In this document: piece after piece, positions 36,029 through 44,564 of the stretch
Position numbering within the stretch: position 1 is the stretch's first letter
Layout: each line of letters begins with the position of its first letter
Notes under the pieces: model-generated
Told to the model about the DNA's origin: nothing
Database searches by the model: none
Seen by the model: the letters and a program-made list of their open reading frames with translations, nothing else
Position numbers and translations under genes: made by a program
Source of the DNA: Giardia muris
Taxonomy: Eukaryota > Fornicata > Diplomonadida > Hexamitidae
Direction: 5' to 3'
Length of the DNA: 64,000 nucleotides
NCBI GenBank assembly: GCA_006247105.1
Contig: CM016925.1
Span: 2,666,001-2,730,000 of the forward strand

Positions 36029-36781
36029 ATGCCTCTCAATCTGAAGGTTAGTCCGACTTTAACCATTCCCTTCGAGCCACGGAGGGGGGAGACGATAAAG
36101 GAGGCAATGGAGCGATTCATTACGATGAACAACCTTCCTGGTCGTCCGGATACGGCCATGTTGGTTTACAACGGGATGGTCGTAGAAGGAACTCTAGCAG
36201 ACCTACCAGATGGCGTGACTCTTCTTTATCTCAACGCCTCGTCAACCTTTTCGGAGGAGTTACAAGAGCAAATCTCAAGAGGCCAATCCATGGCTCAAAG
36301 GGGAGAGATGATACCGCCTATTATTAAGCAAGACCTTGAGGAGGTCTCTTCATATTATCCAGAGCTATTGGTCAATTATCATCCGAGTATATATACGCGC
36401 GTGAAGATACACGAAAAAGAGGTCGTGTGCGTGATTGATAGCGGGTGTGAGATCTCGACGATGTCCTTAAGGACGGCACAGGACTGTGGGTTGGAAGAAC
36501 ACATTGATCGCCGTTATCAAGGTCTTGCGCGGGGAGTGGGTAAGGCTAACATCGTTGGGATGATTCATCTGGCCTTAGTCTCAATCGGGACCGAACACTT
36601 CGTCACTAACTTTGTAGTCCTTGAGACGGACGTCGATACCCTTATCGGCATGTCCTTCATTCGAATGTATCGAGCCATCATCGACATGAAGACCTTACAA
36701 TTCATCGTCGGAGAAAGCGCTCTCCCTATAATGCCTCTTACTGAGGTCGAAGATTATTTAGCGCAGAAACATTCAAAATAA
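36029..36781 (+). CDS. DDI1: Ddi1-like retroviral-type aspartyl protease
   Basis: A protein of 250 residues. The first 70 residues are ubiquitin-like (strands plus DGVTLLYLNASS). The protease domain (about 118-240) has the catalytic DSG at Asp137 in VCVIDSGCEIST, a flap-side stretch, and FVVLETDVDTLIGMSFIRMYRAIIDM, which matches the LLGLDMLKRHQ-type Ddi1 signature. Ddi1 shuttles ubiquitinated proteins to the proteasome and cleaves some of them. The usual DSGA(Q/S) is DSGCEIS here, so Cys replaces Ala. No UBA domain is visible at the C-terminus. The next gene begins 9 bp after the stop on the same strand. Confidence 0.88.
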   Translation: MPLNLKVSPTLTIPFEPRRGETIKEAMERFITMNNLPGRPDTAMLVYNGMVVEGTLADLPDGVTLLYLNASSTFSEELQEQISRGQSMAQRGEMIPPIIKQDLEEVSSYYPELLVNYHPSIYTRVKIHEKEVVCVIDSGCEISTMSLRTAQDCGLEEHIDRRYQGLARGVGKANIVGMIHLALVSIGTEHFVTNFVVLETDVDTLIGMSFIRMYRAIIDMKTLQFIVGESALPIMPLTEVEDYLAQKHSK

Positions 36782-36790
36782 ACTCTACGG

Positions 36791-37330
36791 ATGGAATTGT
36801 ACTCAGCTCCCTTCGTGGTCCGGAAACAAGCGGGAAGAGGCCGTCCACGAAAACAAGCCAATATCGGGGTGACTCTGACTGATGCAAACAAGCTGCCTTA
36901 TATAACAAAACCCGATCCACATACTCCCATAGAAGCAACCCTTCAACAGTATAGTCACTTCCGTGTCCCCATAGATAGCCCCGCATACCAAGCACAACAG
37001 CAGTCTGTCCAAATTCATCGGTCCTTGCTTTCCAGTAATGAGGCCTTTCGAGATCGTCGATTATTTGCCGAGGCGAGCCATGCCGCCGAGCACCTCGCCG
37101 CTTTACAAGCCGGTGCCATCTGCTCCCAGATGGCTCAAAACATCATCTCGGACCTGGTCCAACAACGGGAAGAGGCTAAGGACGATGACGCATACTTGAA
37201 GGCAGCTATGCGGCCTCATCTCGGAGATGATATCGATGAAGACCTGTTCCAAAAGACGCCCTTACCTTTCAGCAGCATTAGCGAGGTATCCATAGGGCTA
37301 TGCAAGGCCCTTTTTGCCAAGGGGGGTTGA
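36791..37330 (+). CDS. AT-hook-containing hypothetical protein
   Basis: A protein of 179 residues with a single GRGRPRK motif (about residues 16-22), the core of an AT-hook that binds the minor groove of A/T-rich DNA. The rest is polar, with a helical part (about 85-140) rich in Ala/Gln/Glu. One short AT-hook can occur by chance, so a nuclear role is only suggested. The gene starts 9 bp after the Ddi1 stop and ends 13 bp before the convergent pantothenate kinase stop. No promoter space exists other than those 9 bp and the end of Ddi1. Confidence 0.6.
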   Translation: MELYSAPFVVRKQAGRGRPRKQANIGVTLTDANKLPYITKPDPHTPIEATLQQYSHFRVPIDSPAYQAQQQSVQIHRSLLSSNEAFRDRRLFAEASHAAEHLAALQAGAICSQMAQNIISDLVQQREEAKDDDAYLKAAMRPHLGDDIDEDLFQKTPLPFSSISEVSIGLCKALFAKGG

Positions 37331-37343
37331 TCTCTCCTCTCTT

Positions 37344-38465
37344 CTACTTCCAGGTGACGAATTCTGTCGCCTCTTGCATTTCCTTGTCGTCAGTAAAGTT
37401 GATATCGCCCATAGAGGATTGAAACGCATCGGCGAAGTTCGGATCACAAGAGAGCGCTCCAATGACTCCAAGGAACCCATCATGTCTAACGAACATGGGT
37501 ATAGCCGATGGGAAATACCATTCCAATGCTTCAGACAAATAACGCTGGGTTAATTGGTAACCTCCAATGAACGACCCTGCGAAGAGTACATGCTCACAAT
37601 GAGCAAGACGTGCATTCAAAGCAGCGATATGTGCGATATTGAAGCAGAGGATTTGTAAGAGAGATGCGATAGCATCTGCTATATGGGCATCATCACGTTC
37701 TCCTTGACACTTTCCCAGTGCTGCGGCCAGCTTCGTCATATTAAGTCCAAGATAATCACTATTGAAAGAGCAGATATCACCAATAAGGATGTCAGCGTTG
37801 GCGGGGACCCCAACGGCCGCAAGTTCCATCGCTTCATGGAATCCAAGCTTTCTTCCCGCTATGATACGTGCTAGTCCCATAAAGGTACCACCTCCAAGGG
37901 CTAATCCATCGACACGCTTCCCAACTCCATGAGAGACGTGAACAAAGGAGATCCCGGTCCCGATTTGAGCTAGAATCAAGTCTGGAAGGACTCCTGAGAA
38001 GGGTGACAAGATCACCTCCTTATCTGAAGTAAGACTAACCGTTGAGAGTTGCTGTTTGAATCCATGTCTAGCCATAAAGCTAAGGCCCTGAACCACCATG
38101 TCAATCTCATGTGGCGTCACCACATTATCGTAGCGTGTACGTGTCGCCAAACGACGAGAAAACTTGTGTGCTCCTCCACCAGTACAACACAAAACCGGAA
38201 TACAACGAGACCTAGGTAAATGGTGATCGGAGATGAAGGAGAGGACGACATCAATAGTCTCCGAGATGGGAGCAGTGAAGAGGAAGATATATCCTTCAAT
38301 GATATGGGAATAGAAGGAAAGAGAGGCGACGAAGTAATCCTGGAAGGCCTTCACCAGGACTGCGGCAGGCCTCGTATTCATGTCCCCCGGGACATAGAGG
38401 GCCATCTTGGCCAAGGAACCACCCAGGTCTAGGGCGATAACAGGTCCATTCGCCATTCGAACCAT
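37344..38465 (-). CDS. type II (eukaryotic-type) pantothenate kinase
   Basis: A protein of 373 residues in the actin-like ATPase fold. Motifs are the phosphate-1 loop [14 protein letters not shown] (11-24), a central CCTGGGAHKF stretch, QIGTGISFVHV, and GLALGGGTFMGLARII with a conserved Gly-rich loop, then LFAGSFIGG near the C-terminus. This is the pattern of the eukaryotic PanK family (also called type II). The enzyme makes 4'-phosphopantothenate, the first step of coenzyme A synthesis, in the cytosol. Two Met codons lie close together (38465 and 38456). With either, the start lies inside the 3' end of the upstream pseudokinase gene on the same strand (37- or 28-bp overlap). Confidence 0.9.
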   Translation of the reverse strand: MVRMANGPVIALDLGGSLAKMALYVPGDMNTRPAAVLVKAFQDYFVASLSFYSHIIEGYIFLFTAPISETIDVVLSFISDHHLPRSRCIPVLCCTGGGAHKFSRRLATRTRYDNVVTPHEIDMVVQGLSFMARHGFKQQLSTVSLTSDKEVILSPFSGVLPDLILAQIGTGISFVHVSHGVGKRVDGLALGGGTFMGLARIIAGRKLGFHEAMELAAVGVPANADILIGDICSFNSDYLGLNMTKLAAALGKCQGERDDAHIADAIASLLQILCFNIAHIAALNARLAHCEHVLFAGSFIGGYQLTQRYLSEALEWYFPSAIPMFVRHDGFLGVIGALSCDPNFADAFQSSMGDINFTDDKEMQEATEFVTWK

Positions 38466-40144
38466 AACGATTTATTGGCCTGAGTTAGTTCTGCATAGAC
38501 TTCTGGCTGCCGTTTCCGGTCAGCAAAGTCAATGGCGCGAAGACCAGCTGGTGTACAGATGTCTTCTTCCATCCCTCGAAGTAGTTTGACGCAGGAAAGA
38601 TGCCCATTCGCTGTAGCAATGATTAATGCCGTCTTCCCTTGAGAGTCTTGCTTTCCAATCTCCCAAGCACAAAGGGCTTCCACAGACTCTCTACACCCGT
38701 GCATTGCGGCGAGCATCAGTGCGGTCTTCCCCTCAACCGTCTGTAATCCATGTTGCTTGGCTGCTAATTGCTTCACAATACTGATATGGTTGTTTAAAGC
38801 GGCACACATGAGAGGAGTAAGGCCCTGTGGTTGTGGGACATCCTTCTCCTCCGGATAGAGTAATGTAACAATGTCCCGATCCCCAATAGTTGCAGCAATG
38901 ATCAACGCTGTTGGAACTTGGACGTGAACGTTTTGGCAATTGTACTTCCCTTTCATTTGCTTCTTCGCCTCATATGGGATGAGGATTTGAACGCCTTCAA
39001 TAAAGTGATGTTCAACGCAAATCATCAAAGCAGTCTTTCCATCATCATCCCACTTACCTGCATAATCTAAGTGTCGAACTAATAGGTCAGCATCACGTGT
39101 ATTTGCGGCGAGGTGCAAGACAGTATTCGACGAATTAAACCGACGATAGATTGAGCGTGGCACACCATGAGAACGTGTCAAGCAAGTTTCTGGCATCTTG
39201 AAGCATGGGGTTGGAGGTGCAGTTGCGACTGGCTTGGGAAGGGCGGGTAATTCAAAAGACCCGGTAGTTGGCGCTTCTATTCCTCGCATCTTTTGAACTC
39301 TATAGATGGCCTCACGAACGATCTGCATTCGAAGAAGCTTATGGAAGGTAAGACGGTCTGCGGAGTTGTATCGTAACATCGAATGCATGAGGTTTCTAAG
39401 GGTAAGTGAATACTGTGGTGGGATGACTAGGGATGGGCTTTGACGTGGAGGAACGATTTCGATTTCTGTTATCTGATACAGTGGTGGTACTTCCAATGTA
39501 CACATCGAATACACTACACAGCCAAAGGAGAACATGGCCGAGGCTGGCATGACTTTTCCACCACGAAAGACTTCTGGTGCGACGTAGTTCACGTCTTCTG
39601 GAGAAACCAGGTGTGGTGGGAAGTCTTTGGTCACAGGCTTATATAGGCCGAAGTCTCCGACACGAATCGTTCCATCTCGATGTAAGAAGATATTACGTGG
39701 GTTGAAGAATCTATATGCGAAGAATTGTGGATATAGCTTCTCACGACCAATGGTATCTATGCAGTGGCAGAAGACTTCGGAAAGCTGTGCTATTCGTTCC
39801 CATACCACCGGCTCATTGAGATAGTCCCTGATGGCCAACCGGTCTTCTAAATCCTTAGCAAGTGAACCAAGATCGCAATATTCAGTATATGCATATAAGT
39901 GGTTTGGAAAGGCGTGCAACTGGAACTGATAGTACTGAAGGAGGTTGTGATGCTTCAATCGTTCTAGTATCTCCGGAAGCGCATCCACCAATTTCAATTC
40001 CTCAGGTGTCAATCCTTGCGGATAGATATCACGTAGCACAAAGACGAGCGGGTTTGGTCGCTTGGTCACTAGAGAGACACACCCGAAGGTCGTACGCCGT
40101 AACAGCTGGACAAGAGTCAATGTCGGAGGTAGATGTGGTTCCAT
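38429..40144 (-). CDS. NEK-like pseudokinase with ankyrin repeats
   Basis: A protein of 571 residues. The kinase-like domain (about 10-290) keeps DFG (Asp164) and an APE motif (NYVAPEVF), but HRD reads YRF (144-146), so the catalytic Asp is lost. The beta-3 Lys is probably Arg38 (VLRDI). Catalysis is therefore unlikely. From about residue 345 there are at least six ankyrin repeats with GKTALM and [24 protein letters not shown] cores. NEK-like pseudokinases with ankyrin tails are a known expanded group in Giardia, thought to act as scaffolds in the cytoskeleton and cell cycle. The start is the ATG at 40144, 31 bp from the hspN ATG. A longer open frame upstream runs through the HSP90 region and lacks an initiator. 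The 3' end overlaps the pantothenate kinase start. Confidence 0.85.
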   Translation of the reverse strand: MEPHLPPTLTLVQLLRRTTFGCVSLVTKRPNPLVFVLRDIYPQGLTPEELKLVDALPEILERLKHHNLLQYYQFQLHAFPNHLYAYTEYCDLGSLAKDLEDRLAIRDYLNEPVVWERIAQLSEVFCHCIDTIGREKLYPQFFAYRFFNPRNIFLHRDGTIRVGDFGLYKPVTKDFPPHLVSPEDVNYVAPEVFRGGKVMPASAMFSFGCVVYSMCTLEVPPLYQITEIEIVPPRQSPSLVIPPQYSLTLRNLMHSMLRYNSADRLTFHKLLRMQIVREAIYRVQKMRGIEAPTTGSFELPALPKPVATAPPTPCFKMPETCLTRSHGVPRSIYRRFNSSNTVLHLAANTRDADLLVRHLDYAGKWDDDGKTALMICVEHHFIEGVQILIPYEAKKQMKGKYNCQNVHVQVPTALIIAATIGDRDIVTLLYPEEKDVPQPQGLTPLMCAALNNHISIVKQLAAKQHGLQTVEGKTALMLAAMHGCRESVEALCAWEIGKQDSQGKTALIIATANGHLSCVKLLRGMEEDICTPAGLRAIDFADRKRQPEVYAELTQANKSLWFEWRMDLLSP

Positions 40145-40175
40145 TGATCGGAAAATTGATGCGTTGATGAGAAAA
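40145..40175. promoter_or_regulatory. 31-bp bidirectional start region, pseudokinase/hspN
   Basis: The segment between two divergent ATG codons has A/T-rich parts gaaaattgat and gagaaaa. The latter directly precedes the hspN ATG and looks like its initiator. Inferred from position and composition. Confidence 0.5.
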
Positions 40176-41200
40176 ATGCCAAGCGAGACCTTTGAGTTCC
40201 AGGCCGAGATCTCCCAGCTGATGAACCTCATCATCAACACGTTCTACTCCTCGAAGGAGATCTTCCTTCGTGAGCTGATCTCGAACGCGTCCGACGCCCT
40301 CGACAAGCTCCACTTCACCTCCCTCACGAACCCCGCCATCCTTGGCGAGGAGAAGGAGCTCAGGATCGATGTCATCCCTCAGGAAGCGAACAACCTCCTC
40401 GTCATCCGTGACACCGGGATTGGGATGACCAAGGCCGACCTCATCAATTGCCTTGGTACGATCGCTAAGTCTGGGGCGAAGCAGTTCATGGAGATGATCT
40501 CTGAGGGCGCCGACGTCTCCCTCATCGGCCAGTTCGGTGTCGGCTTCTACTCCGCATACCTCGTCGCCGAGAAGGTCGAAGTCATCACGAAGCACAACGA
40601 TGACAAGTGCTACAAGTGGTCTTCGACGGCCGGTGGGACGTTCCAGATCGAGGACTGTGACGTTGGAGCCTCTGGGAAGCCGATCCTTCGCGGTACGGAG
40701 ATCGTCCTTCACCTCAAGGAAGACCAGAAGGAGTATCTGAAGGCTGACCGCCTCGAGGAGCTCATCAAGCGCCACTCGATGTTCATCGGGTATCCGATCT
40801 ATATCCACAAGGTCAAGGAGGAAGAGGTTGAGGTCGAGGATGAGGAGAAGAAGGAAGAGACCGAGGAGAAGAAGGAGGACGAGGTACAAGAGGCCTCCGA
40901 CGACGAGAACAAGGAGAAGACGAAGAAGACCATCAAGAAGGAGGTCGAGGTCGAGGAGCAGGTCAACAAGCAGCCTGCGATCTGGACTCGTGACCCGAAG
41001 GACGTTACCGAGGACGAGTACAAGGAGTTCTACAAGCAGATTAACCCCTCGGACTACGAGAGTTACCTTGCGGTCACTCACTTCCGCGTCGACGGTGCCG
41101 CCCAATTCCGTGGCATTCTATTCGTTCCCAAGCGTGCCCCCTTCGATATGTGGGACGCCCAGAAGAAGAAGACCGGGATCAAGCTCATGGTCAAGAAGGT
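40176..41200 (+). CDS. HSP90: HSP90 N-terminal half (hspN exon of a trans-spliced gene)
   Basis: A frame of 341 codons plus 2 bases (GT) that ends exactly at a GTATGT donor. It starts [19 protein letters not shown], then [49 protein letters not shown] and the charged acidic linker (about 220-270), then [18 protein letters not shown] and [13 protein letters not shown]. This covers the ATPase domain and the start of the middle domain of cytosolic HSP90. The rest (middle and C-terminal dimer domains) is missing, and no matching sequence is found in this window. In Giardia intestinalis HSP90 is known to be made by trans-splicing of separate hspN and hspC transcripts. The split codon GT|N encodes Val at KKV, matching the expected junction. 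Read through without splicing, the frame would add 34 unrelated residues. The start at 40176 follows gagaaaa. Confidence 0.95.
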
Positions 41201-41206
41201 GTATGT
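41201..41206 (+). other. 5' splice donor of the hspN half-intron
   Basis: GTATGT follows the last coding bases (AAGAAGGT) and fits the Giardia donor consensus. It splits the Val codon after two bases. A second in-frame choice, GTGTAT two bases earlier, is weaker. A GU-rich segment follows to the processing motif, without an acceptor on this strand. Confidence 0.85.
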
Positions 41207-41236
41207 GTGTGCGTCAGCCGCTGTGTGTTGTGTGTT

Positions 41237-41248
41237 TCCTTTACTTAA
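41237..41248 (+). other. RNA-processing motif TCCTTTACTTAA downstream of hspN
   Basis: A 12-base match differing by one base (T for C) from TCCTTTACTCAA, the motif that marks 3' processing of Giardia non-coding RNAs and trans-spliced half-introns. It begins 30 bases after the donor hexamer. Its last four bases overlap the stop codon of the convergent beta-helix gene (41245-41247). Confidence 0.85.
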
Positions 41249-43527
41249 ATGGTTCCTATTATTGTTTCGGCCTCACGCTGGGAGCTGTCAAGTTCCGTGA
41301 ACGGGATAAGGCGGACGAAAGTCTTATAGTCCAGCATAGGTGTTATCCAGTTGTTTTCCATCAAGTGTTCACGGAGCTGGGTGGTTGGGGCCGAGCTTTG
41401 GAAAATCACTGGGTCTCGAGCTGCTCGTCGTTTTGGCACTTCGATACGGTTGTGCTGTATCAAAAGAGACGAGACGGTATTAGCGGCCTCCACGAGGGTG
41501 AGACACGTGCCATTGGAGGCATGGAACTCGCATTTTGAGATGGTGACGGCTTTCTGTTTGTTTGGGTCGGATGAGGAACTATTATGGGCATCAAGTTCCG
41601 GGCCTGGGGAAGGAGACGGATGAAGAGATACACATGGGTTCGAGATGAGGAGAGCACAAAGAAGGTTAGCTTCATACCGGCATTGATGGACGAGGTTAGG
41701 GTAACGCAAGGTATGAAGCCAGATTCCGATGGTATTGTTGGAAAGAGTGGTATTAGTGATCTGAGAGCTGGTGGTATTGTCAAGAAGAGCTAGGCCAATA
41801 CAGCAGCTCTGGATGAAGGACTCTGTAATTGCGACGCTTCCTTGAGTGCAAAGAACCCCTGTGATTGAATTGCAGATGTAAGTATCGGTAATGGTGACGC
41901 TTCCGTTGTTATTGATGACGATCAACGCGCTTTGACGTAAGCCTTCGGAGTACGTGGCAAGAGACTTCGGAATGAATTGTATTCGTTCGTGAATAACTCC
42001 CGATAGATCTTCATAAGGTTTCGTCGTTAAAGCACGTTCGGAAATGGGTATTTCACGTACGGCTGCAAGAGGCTTGATGATTGGGGACGATCTACAACTC
42101 CCAAACGCCGTGAGTGAGTCGGGGATCCGTGGATTCAATGAGGTGATATATGACTTATAGAGGCATACCTGGGATCTATCCGTTATGATCAATGGAGAGT
42201 TTGGGCCGAAGTATTGATAATTCCCAGTCTTCTCGAGCTTAAGTGGGACACCATACCTCGAAAGAATCAAACACTTATTGAAAATAATGTTTTTAGCTCT
42301 TTTGGCAACAACAACCGCTGGCTGACAAGGCCCGAGCTTAAGGATATCGATTTCTGGCGAGAGGCTCAGTAGCGCTAAGTCAGCGGAGTTGACTCCAGCA
42401 CTCTCACTTGTACGCCCACGGCTTACGGTAGGTAAGATTTGTGTTGGGAATGGGCTTTCAAAGATGCAATCGATGAGGTTTGTATTGGATCCAAGGACAT
42501 AAATGGTACCTATGACATACAGTCCAGTAAGACAGCAATTGCTTTGTGCATAAATCGTCCCTTTGATGACCGTGGCGGTCTTACTATAGACCTCAATGTT
42601 CCGTTCAAGATCGGAGTTTGTGAGGGTCCTATATGCACTAGTGAAATGCCCGGTATGCCAGTTCTTGGTCGAAATAGCACCAATAAGAGTTGTATGTGAA
42701 GGAATTAGAAGTGGTTCGTCAAGCTCATGGACTCCAACTGAAAGGCTATATACGGGGTATCTGTTGCATTCCGCCTCCGTGACGGCTTGAAGAGCAGATT
42801 GATCGAGCTTTGTTTCACGTGGATCCAAAGGTAAAGGTGTTTGCTTCACGAACGCCAATGGATCATTGTATGGACTAGTTGGAATGTGTACCTCCGCACT
42901 TTCCGCGGAAAAGCTTGCCGACTTTGCAATAGGTTTCTTTATAATCCCATTACTGTAACCCCTATTCAATGCAAGAGTAAGATCTCGTATAGTCCTTACC
43001 AATCGAATGTTCCCAATAAGCGATAAAGCAGTTGAGATGTTCATTGGACCTTCGGCGGCAGAATGCTGAAGTGCCATTGCGATGATTGCTTCCTTATTTC
43101 GAACCCAAGAATCGACGGTGAGGAAGTTATCTTCCGTTACTCGTTCCAGCTTCGAAACCTCTTGTGCCAGGACGGTCTCAGTGATACGTACTTCATCATT
43201 TAAGACTGGACTATTTCTACGGTTTCCAATCGTTCCAATTTCAGTACCAATACCAGGACGCGTACTTAGAATTGCGTTCTCGCATGTGGTAGCCGTATCG
43301 ACATACTTCGATAGTAGTAAAGAGATATGGTGGTCATAAGAGGAGGGAGATCTAAGATGCTCATTAATGATGCAATCCGGACAACGTCGACCAACCTTAT
43401 CAGTCAACCTAATAGTTTCGGTACAAACGGGACAAGAGACTTGACGGGACGATGATGTTGGGACGCTCTTACCACAGCGAATGCAGACGAAGCCCTTAGG
43501 AGAAACGGGAACGACCAGACTAGTCAT
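41245..43527 (-). CDS. parallel beta-helix protein with N-terminal zinc-binding motifs
   Basis: A protein of 760 residues. The first 55 residues contain three CxxC-type pairs (CIRCGKS, CPVC, CPDC), probably one or two zinc sites. From about 265 to 720 there is a repeated strand pattern with many Asn/Thr/Ser/Cys turns: [86 protein letters not shown]. This is typical of right-handed parallel beta-helices, as in pectate-lyase-like and F-box FBXO11-type domains. No catalytic set is obvious, so a binding role is likely. No signal peptide. Its stop overlaps the hspN processing motif. Confidence 0.75.
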   Translation of the reverse strand: MTSLVVPVSPKGFVCIRCGKSVPTSSSRQVSCPVCTETIRLTDKVGRRCPDCIINEHLRSPSSYDHHISLLLSKYVDTATTCENAILSTRPGIGTEIGTIGNRRNSPVLNDEVRITETVLAQEVSKLERVTEDNFLTVDSWVRNKEAIIAMALQHSAAEGPMNISTALSLIGNIRLVRTIRDLTLALNRGYSNGIIKKPIAKSASFSAESAEVHIPTSPYNDPLAFVKQTPLPLDPRETKLDQSALQAVTEAECNRYPVYSLSVGVHELDEPLLIPSHTTLIGAISTKNWHTGHFTSAYRTLTNSDLERNIEVYSKTATVIKGTIYAQSNCCLTGLYVIGTIYVLGSNTNLIDCIFESPFPTQILPTVSRGRTSESAGVNSADLALLSLSPEIDILKLGPCQPAVVVAKRAKNIIFNKCLILSRYGVPLKLEKTGNYQYFGPNSPLIITDRSQVCLYKSYITSLNPRIPDSLTAFGSCRSSPIIKPLAAVREIPISERALTTKPYEDLSGVIHERIQFIPKSLATYSEGLRQSALIVINNNGSVTITDTYICNSITGVLCTQGSVAITESFIQSCCIGLALLDNTTSSQITNTTLSNNTIGIWLHTLRYPNLVHQCRYEANLLCALLISNPCVSLHPSPSPGPELDAHNSSSSDPNKQKAVTISKCEFHASNGTCLTLVEAANTVSSLLIQHNRIEVPKRRAARDPVIFQSSAPTTQLREHLMENNWITPMLDYKTFVRLIPFTELDSSQREAETIIGTI

Positions 43528-43649
43528 CTTTAATTATTCCTGTTATTAAGCATGACGATTTGTCACTTAGTTAGCCAGTCTAGGTCCGAGATTGATATCA
43601 ATGCTTCCTATTTACTCCTGCTTCTTTACTCATCTAATAGGAACGAATA

Positions 43650-44132
43650 TCATTGTGCATCTGGTACATACACATCATAGGGGTTCACCCAGCTATCAAT
43701 TACACACTTTCTGACTTGCATCTCATAGAGGTGGCGATCATAACGGTACTCATGTGCGGCTGCAGGATTGGCGGGGTCATCTGGGTTTGGATCAGCAAGA
43801 AGAGAACGAATACTCATCAGGACAGATCCAAGGTCATAACTAGCTCTCCATGACCGTGCCGTTAGGATATCGAGACAAATGCGGCCATCCTTATAAATGT
43901 TCGGGTGATAGATATTCGTGAGGAACTTGACGTTTGGTGGGTTGGAGGGATAGCCATCACTAAAGGTCACGCGAAGTCGAAAAACCCCACGATCCCAAAT
44001 CGTCTCAGCAGGCCCGATGATTATGGCGTCACATAACCGAATGTCGTTGGGATCTGGCGTCGCGTATATTCCATTGTAATCCGAGATACCTCGAAGATCA
44101 CTAACAACACGTCGTTTCCATGGTTGACTCAT
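43650..44132 (-). CDS. Rad6-like ubiquitin-conjugating enzyme (E2)
   Basis: A protein of 160 residues. The UBC fold runs from about 3 to 150: IIIGPAETIWDRGVFRLRVTFSDGYPSNPPNVKFLTNIYHPNIYKDGRICLDIL with the active Cys86, then YDLGSVLMSIRSLLADPNPDDPANPAAA. The PxxPPxVKF, HPN and ADPNPxxPAN motifs are intact. The last feature and overall length place it near the Rad6/UBE2A group, which carries ubiquitin in DNA-damage tolerance and histone H2B modification, though other E2 classes share these. The frame is open upstream, but the ATG at 44132 gives the normal E2 N-terminus (MSQPWKRRVV). It is divergent from the thioredoxin gene, with 25 bp between starts. Confidence 0.9.
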   Translation of the reverse strand: MSQPWKRRVVSDLRGISDYNGIYATPDPNDIRLCDAIIIGPAETIWDRGVFRLRVTFSDGYPSNPPNVKFLTNIYHPNIYKDGRICLDILTARSWRASYDLGSVLMSIRSLLADPNPDDPANPAAAHEYRYDRHLYEMQVRKCVIDSWVNPYDVYVPDAQ

Positions 44133-44157
44133 CTCTTCTTTAAAAAAAGGACCAAGG
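44133..44157. promoter_or_regulatory. 25-bp bidirectional start region, E2/thioredoxin
   Basis: Holds ttctttaaaaaaagga between the two ATG codons, an A/T tract of the Giardia promoter type usable on both strands. Confidence 0.5.
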
Positions 44158-44526
44158 ATGTTGAAGCCTATTGAAGCGCCCGAGTACCCTCCGAATGACT
44201 GGTATGAGCCTAGCGAGGAGGCAATCGCAAAGATTAACGCCGCCGGCCCCTTGGAGATGATCATCTTCCACGGCCCCTGGTGCAAGGATTGTCAATACAT
44301 GATCCCCGTCTTCAACCGTATTCAGCAGTTCATCAAGAACGACGCGATCACGATGACCGTCGCTGAGGTCGCCAAGGAGACGCGGAAGGACCCCAATGGC
44401 CTTTGTGAGAAGTATGGGGTCTCTAAGGTACCTAGTTGGGTGATCTTGAAGAATGGTAATGAGGTTGGCCGTATCATTGAGAACTTCAAGGAGTCCTTCG
44501 ACGAGGACGTCGCAGCGATGTTGTGA
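44158..44526 (+). CDS. thioredoxin-like protein with CxxC active site
   Basis: A protein of 122 residues in the thioredoxin fold. The redox motif is WCKDC (Cys42 and Cys45), where classic thioredoxins have WCGPC. The cis-Pro site is VPSWVIL and the C-terminal helix is intact. It probably reduces disulfides in the cytosol or acts as a protein-folding oxidoreductase. No signal peptide or ER retention signal is visible. The changed residues between the cysteines (Lys-Asp) suggest a different redox potential from thioredoxin and resemble the TXNDC17-type WCPDC group. The ATG follows accaagg, 25 bp from the E2 start. Confidence 0.85.
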   Translation: MLKPIEAPEYPPNDWYEPSEEAIAKINAAGPLEMIIFHGPWCKDCQYMIPVFNRIQQFIKNDAITMTVAEVAKETRKDPNGLCEKYGVSKVPSWVILKNGNEVGRIIENFKESFDEDVAAML

Positions 44527-44564
44527 ATTCGTTAAAGTATGTTTATGATGCTTATCTATGCTCT

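Noticed and set aside
40062..40175. Upstream extension of the HSP90 frame (38 extra codons)
   Set aside because: It lies within the divergent pseudokinase gene, has no resemblance to HSP90 and is not preceded by an initiator. MPSETFEF at 40176 is the normal N-terminus after gagaaaa.
40029..41105. Leu/Val-rich 358-codon open frame on the minus strand opposite hspN
   Set aside because: It is the antisense of the G/C-biased HSP90 codons and has no family resemblance. The NEK-like gene already begins at 40144 on this strand.
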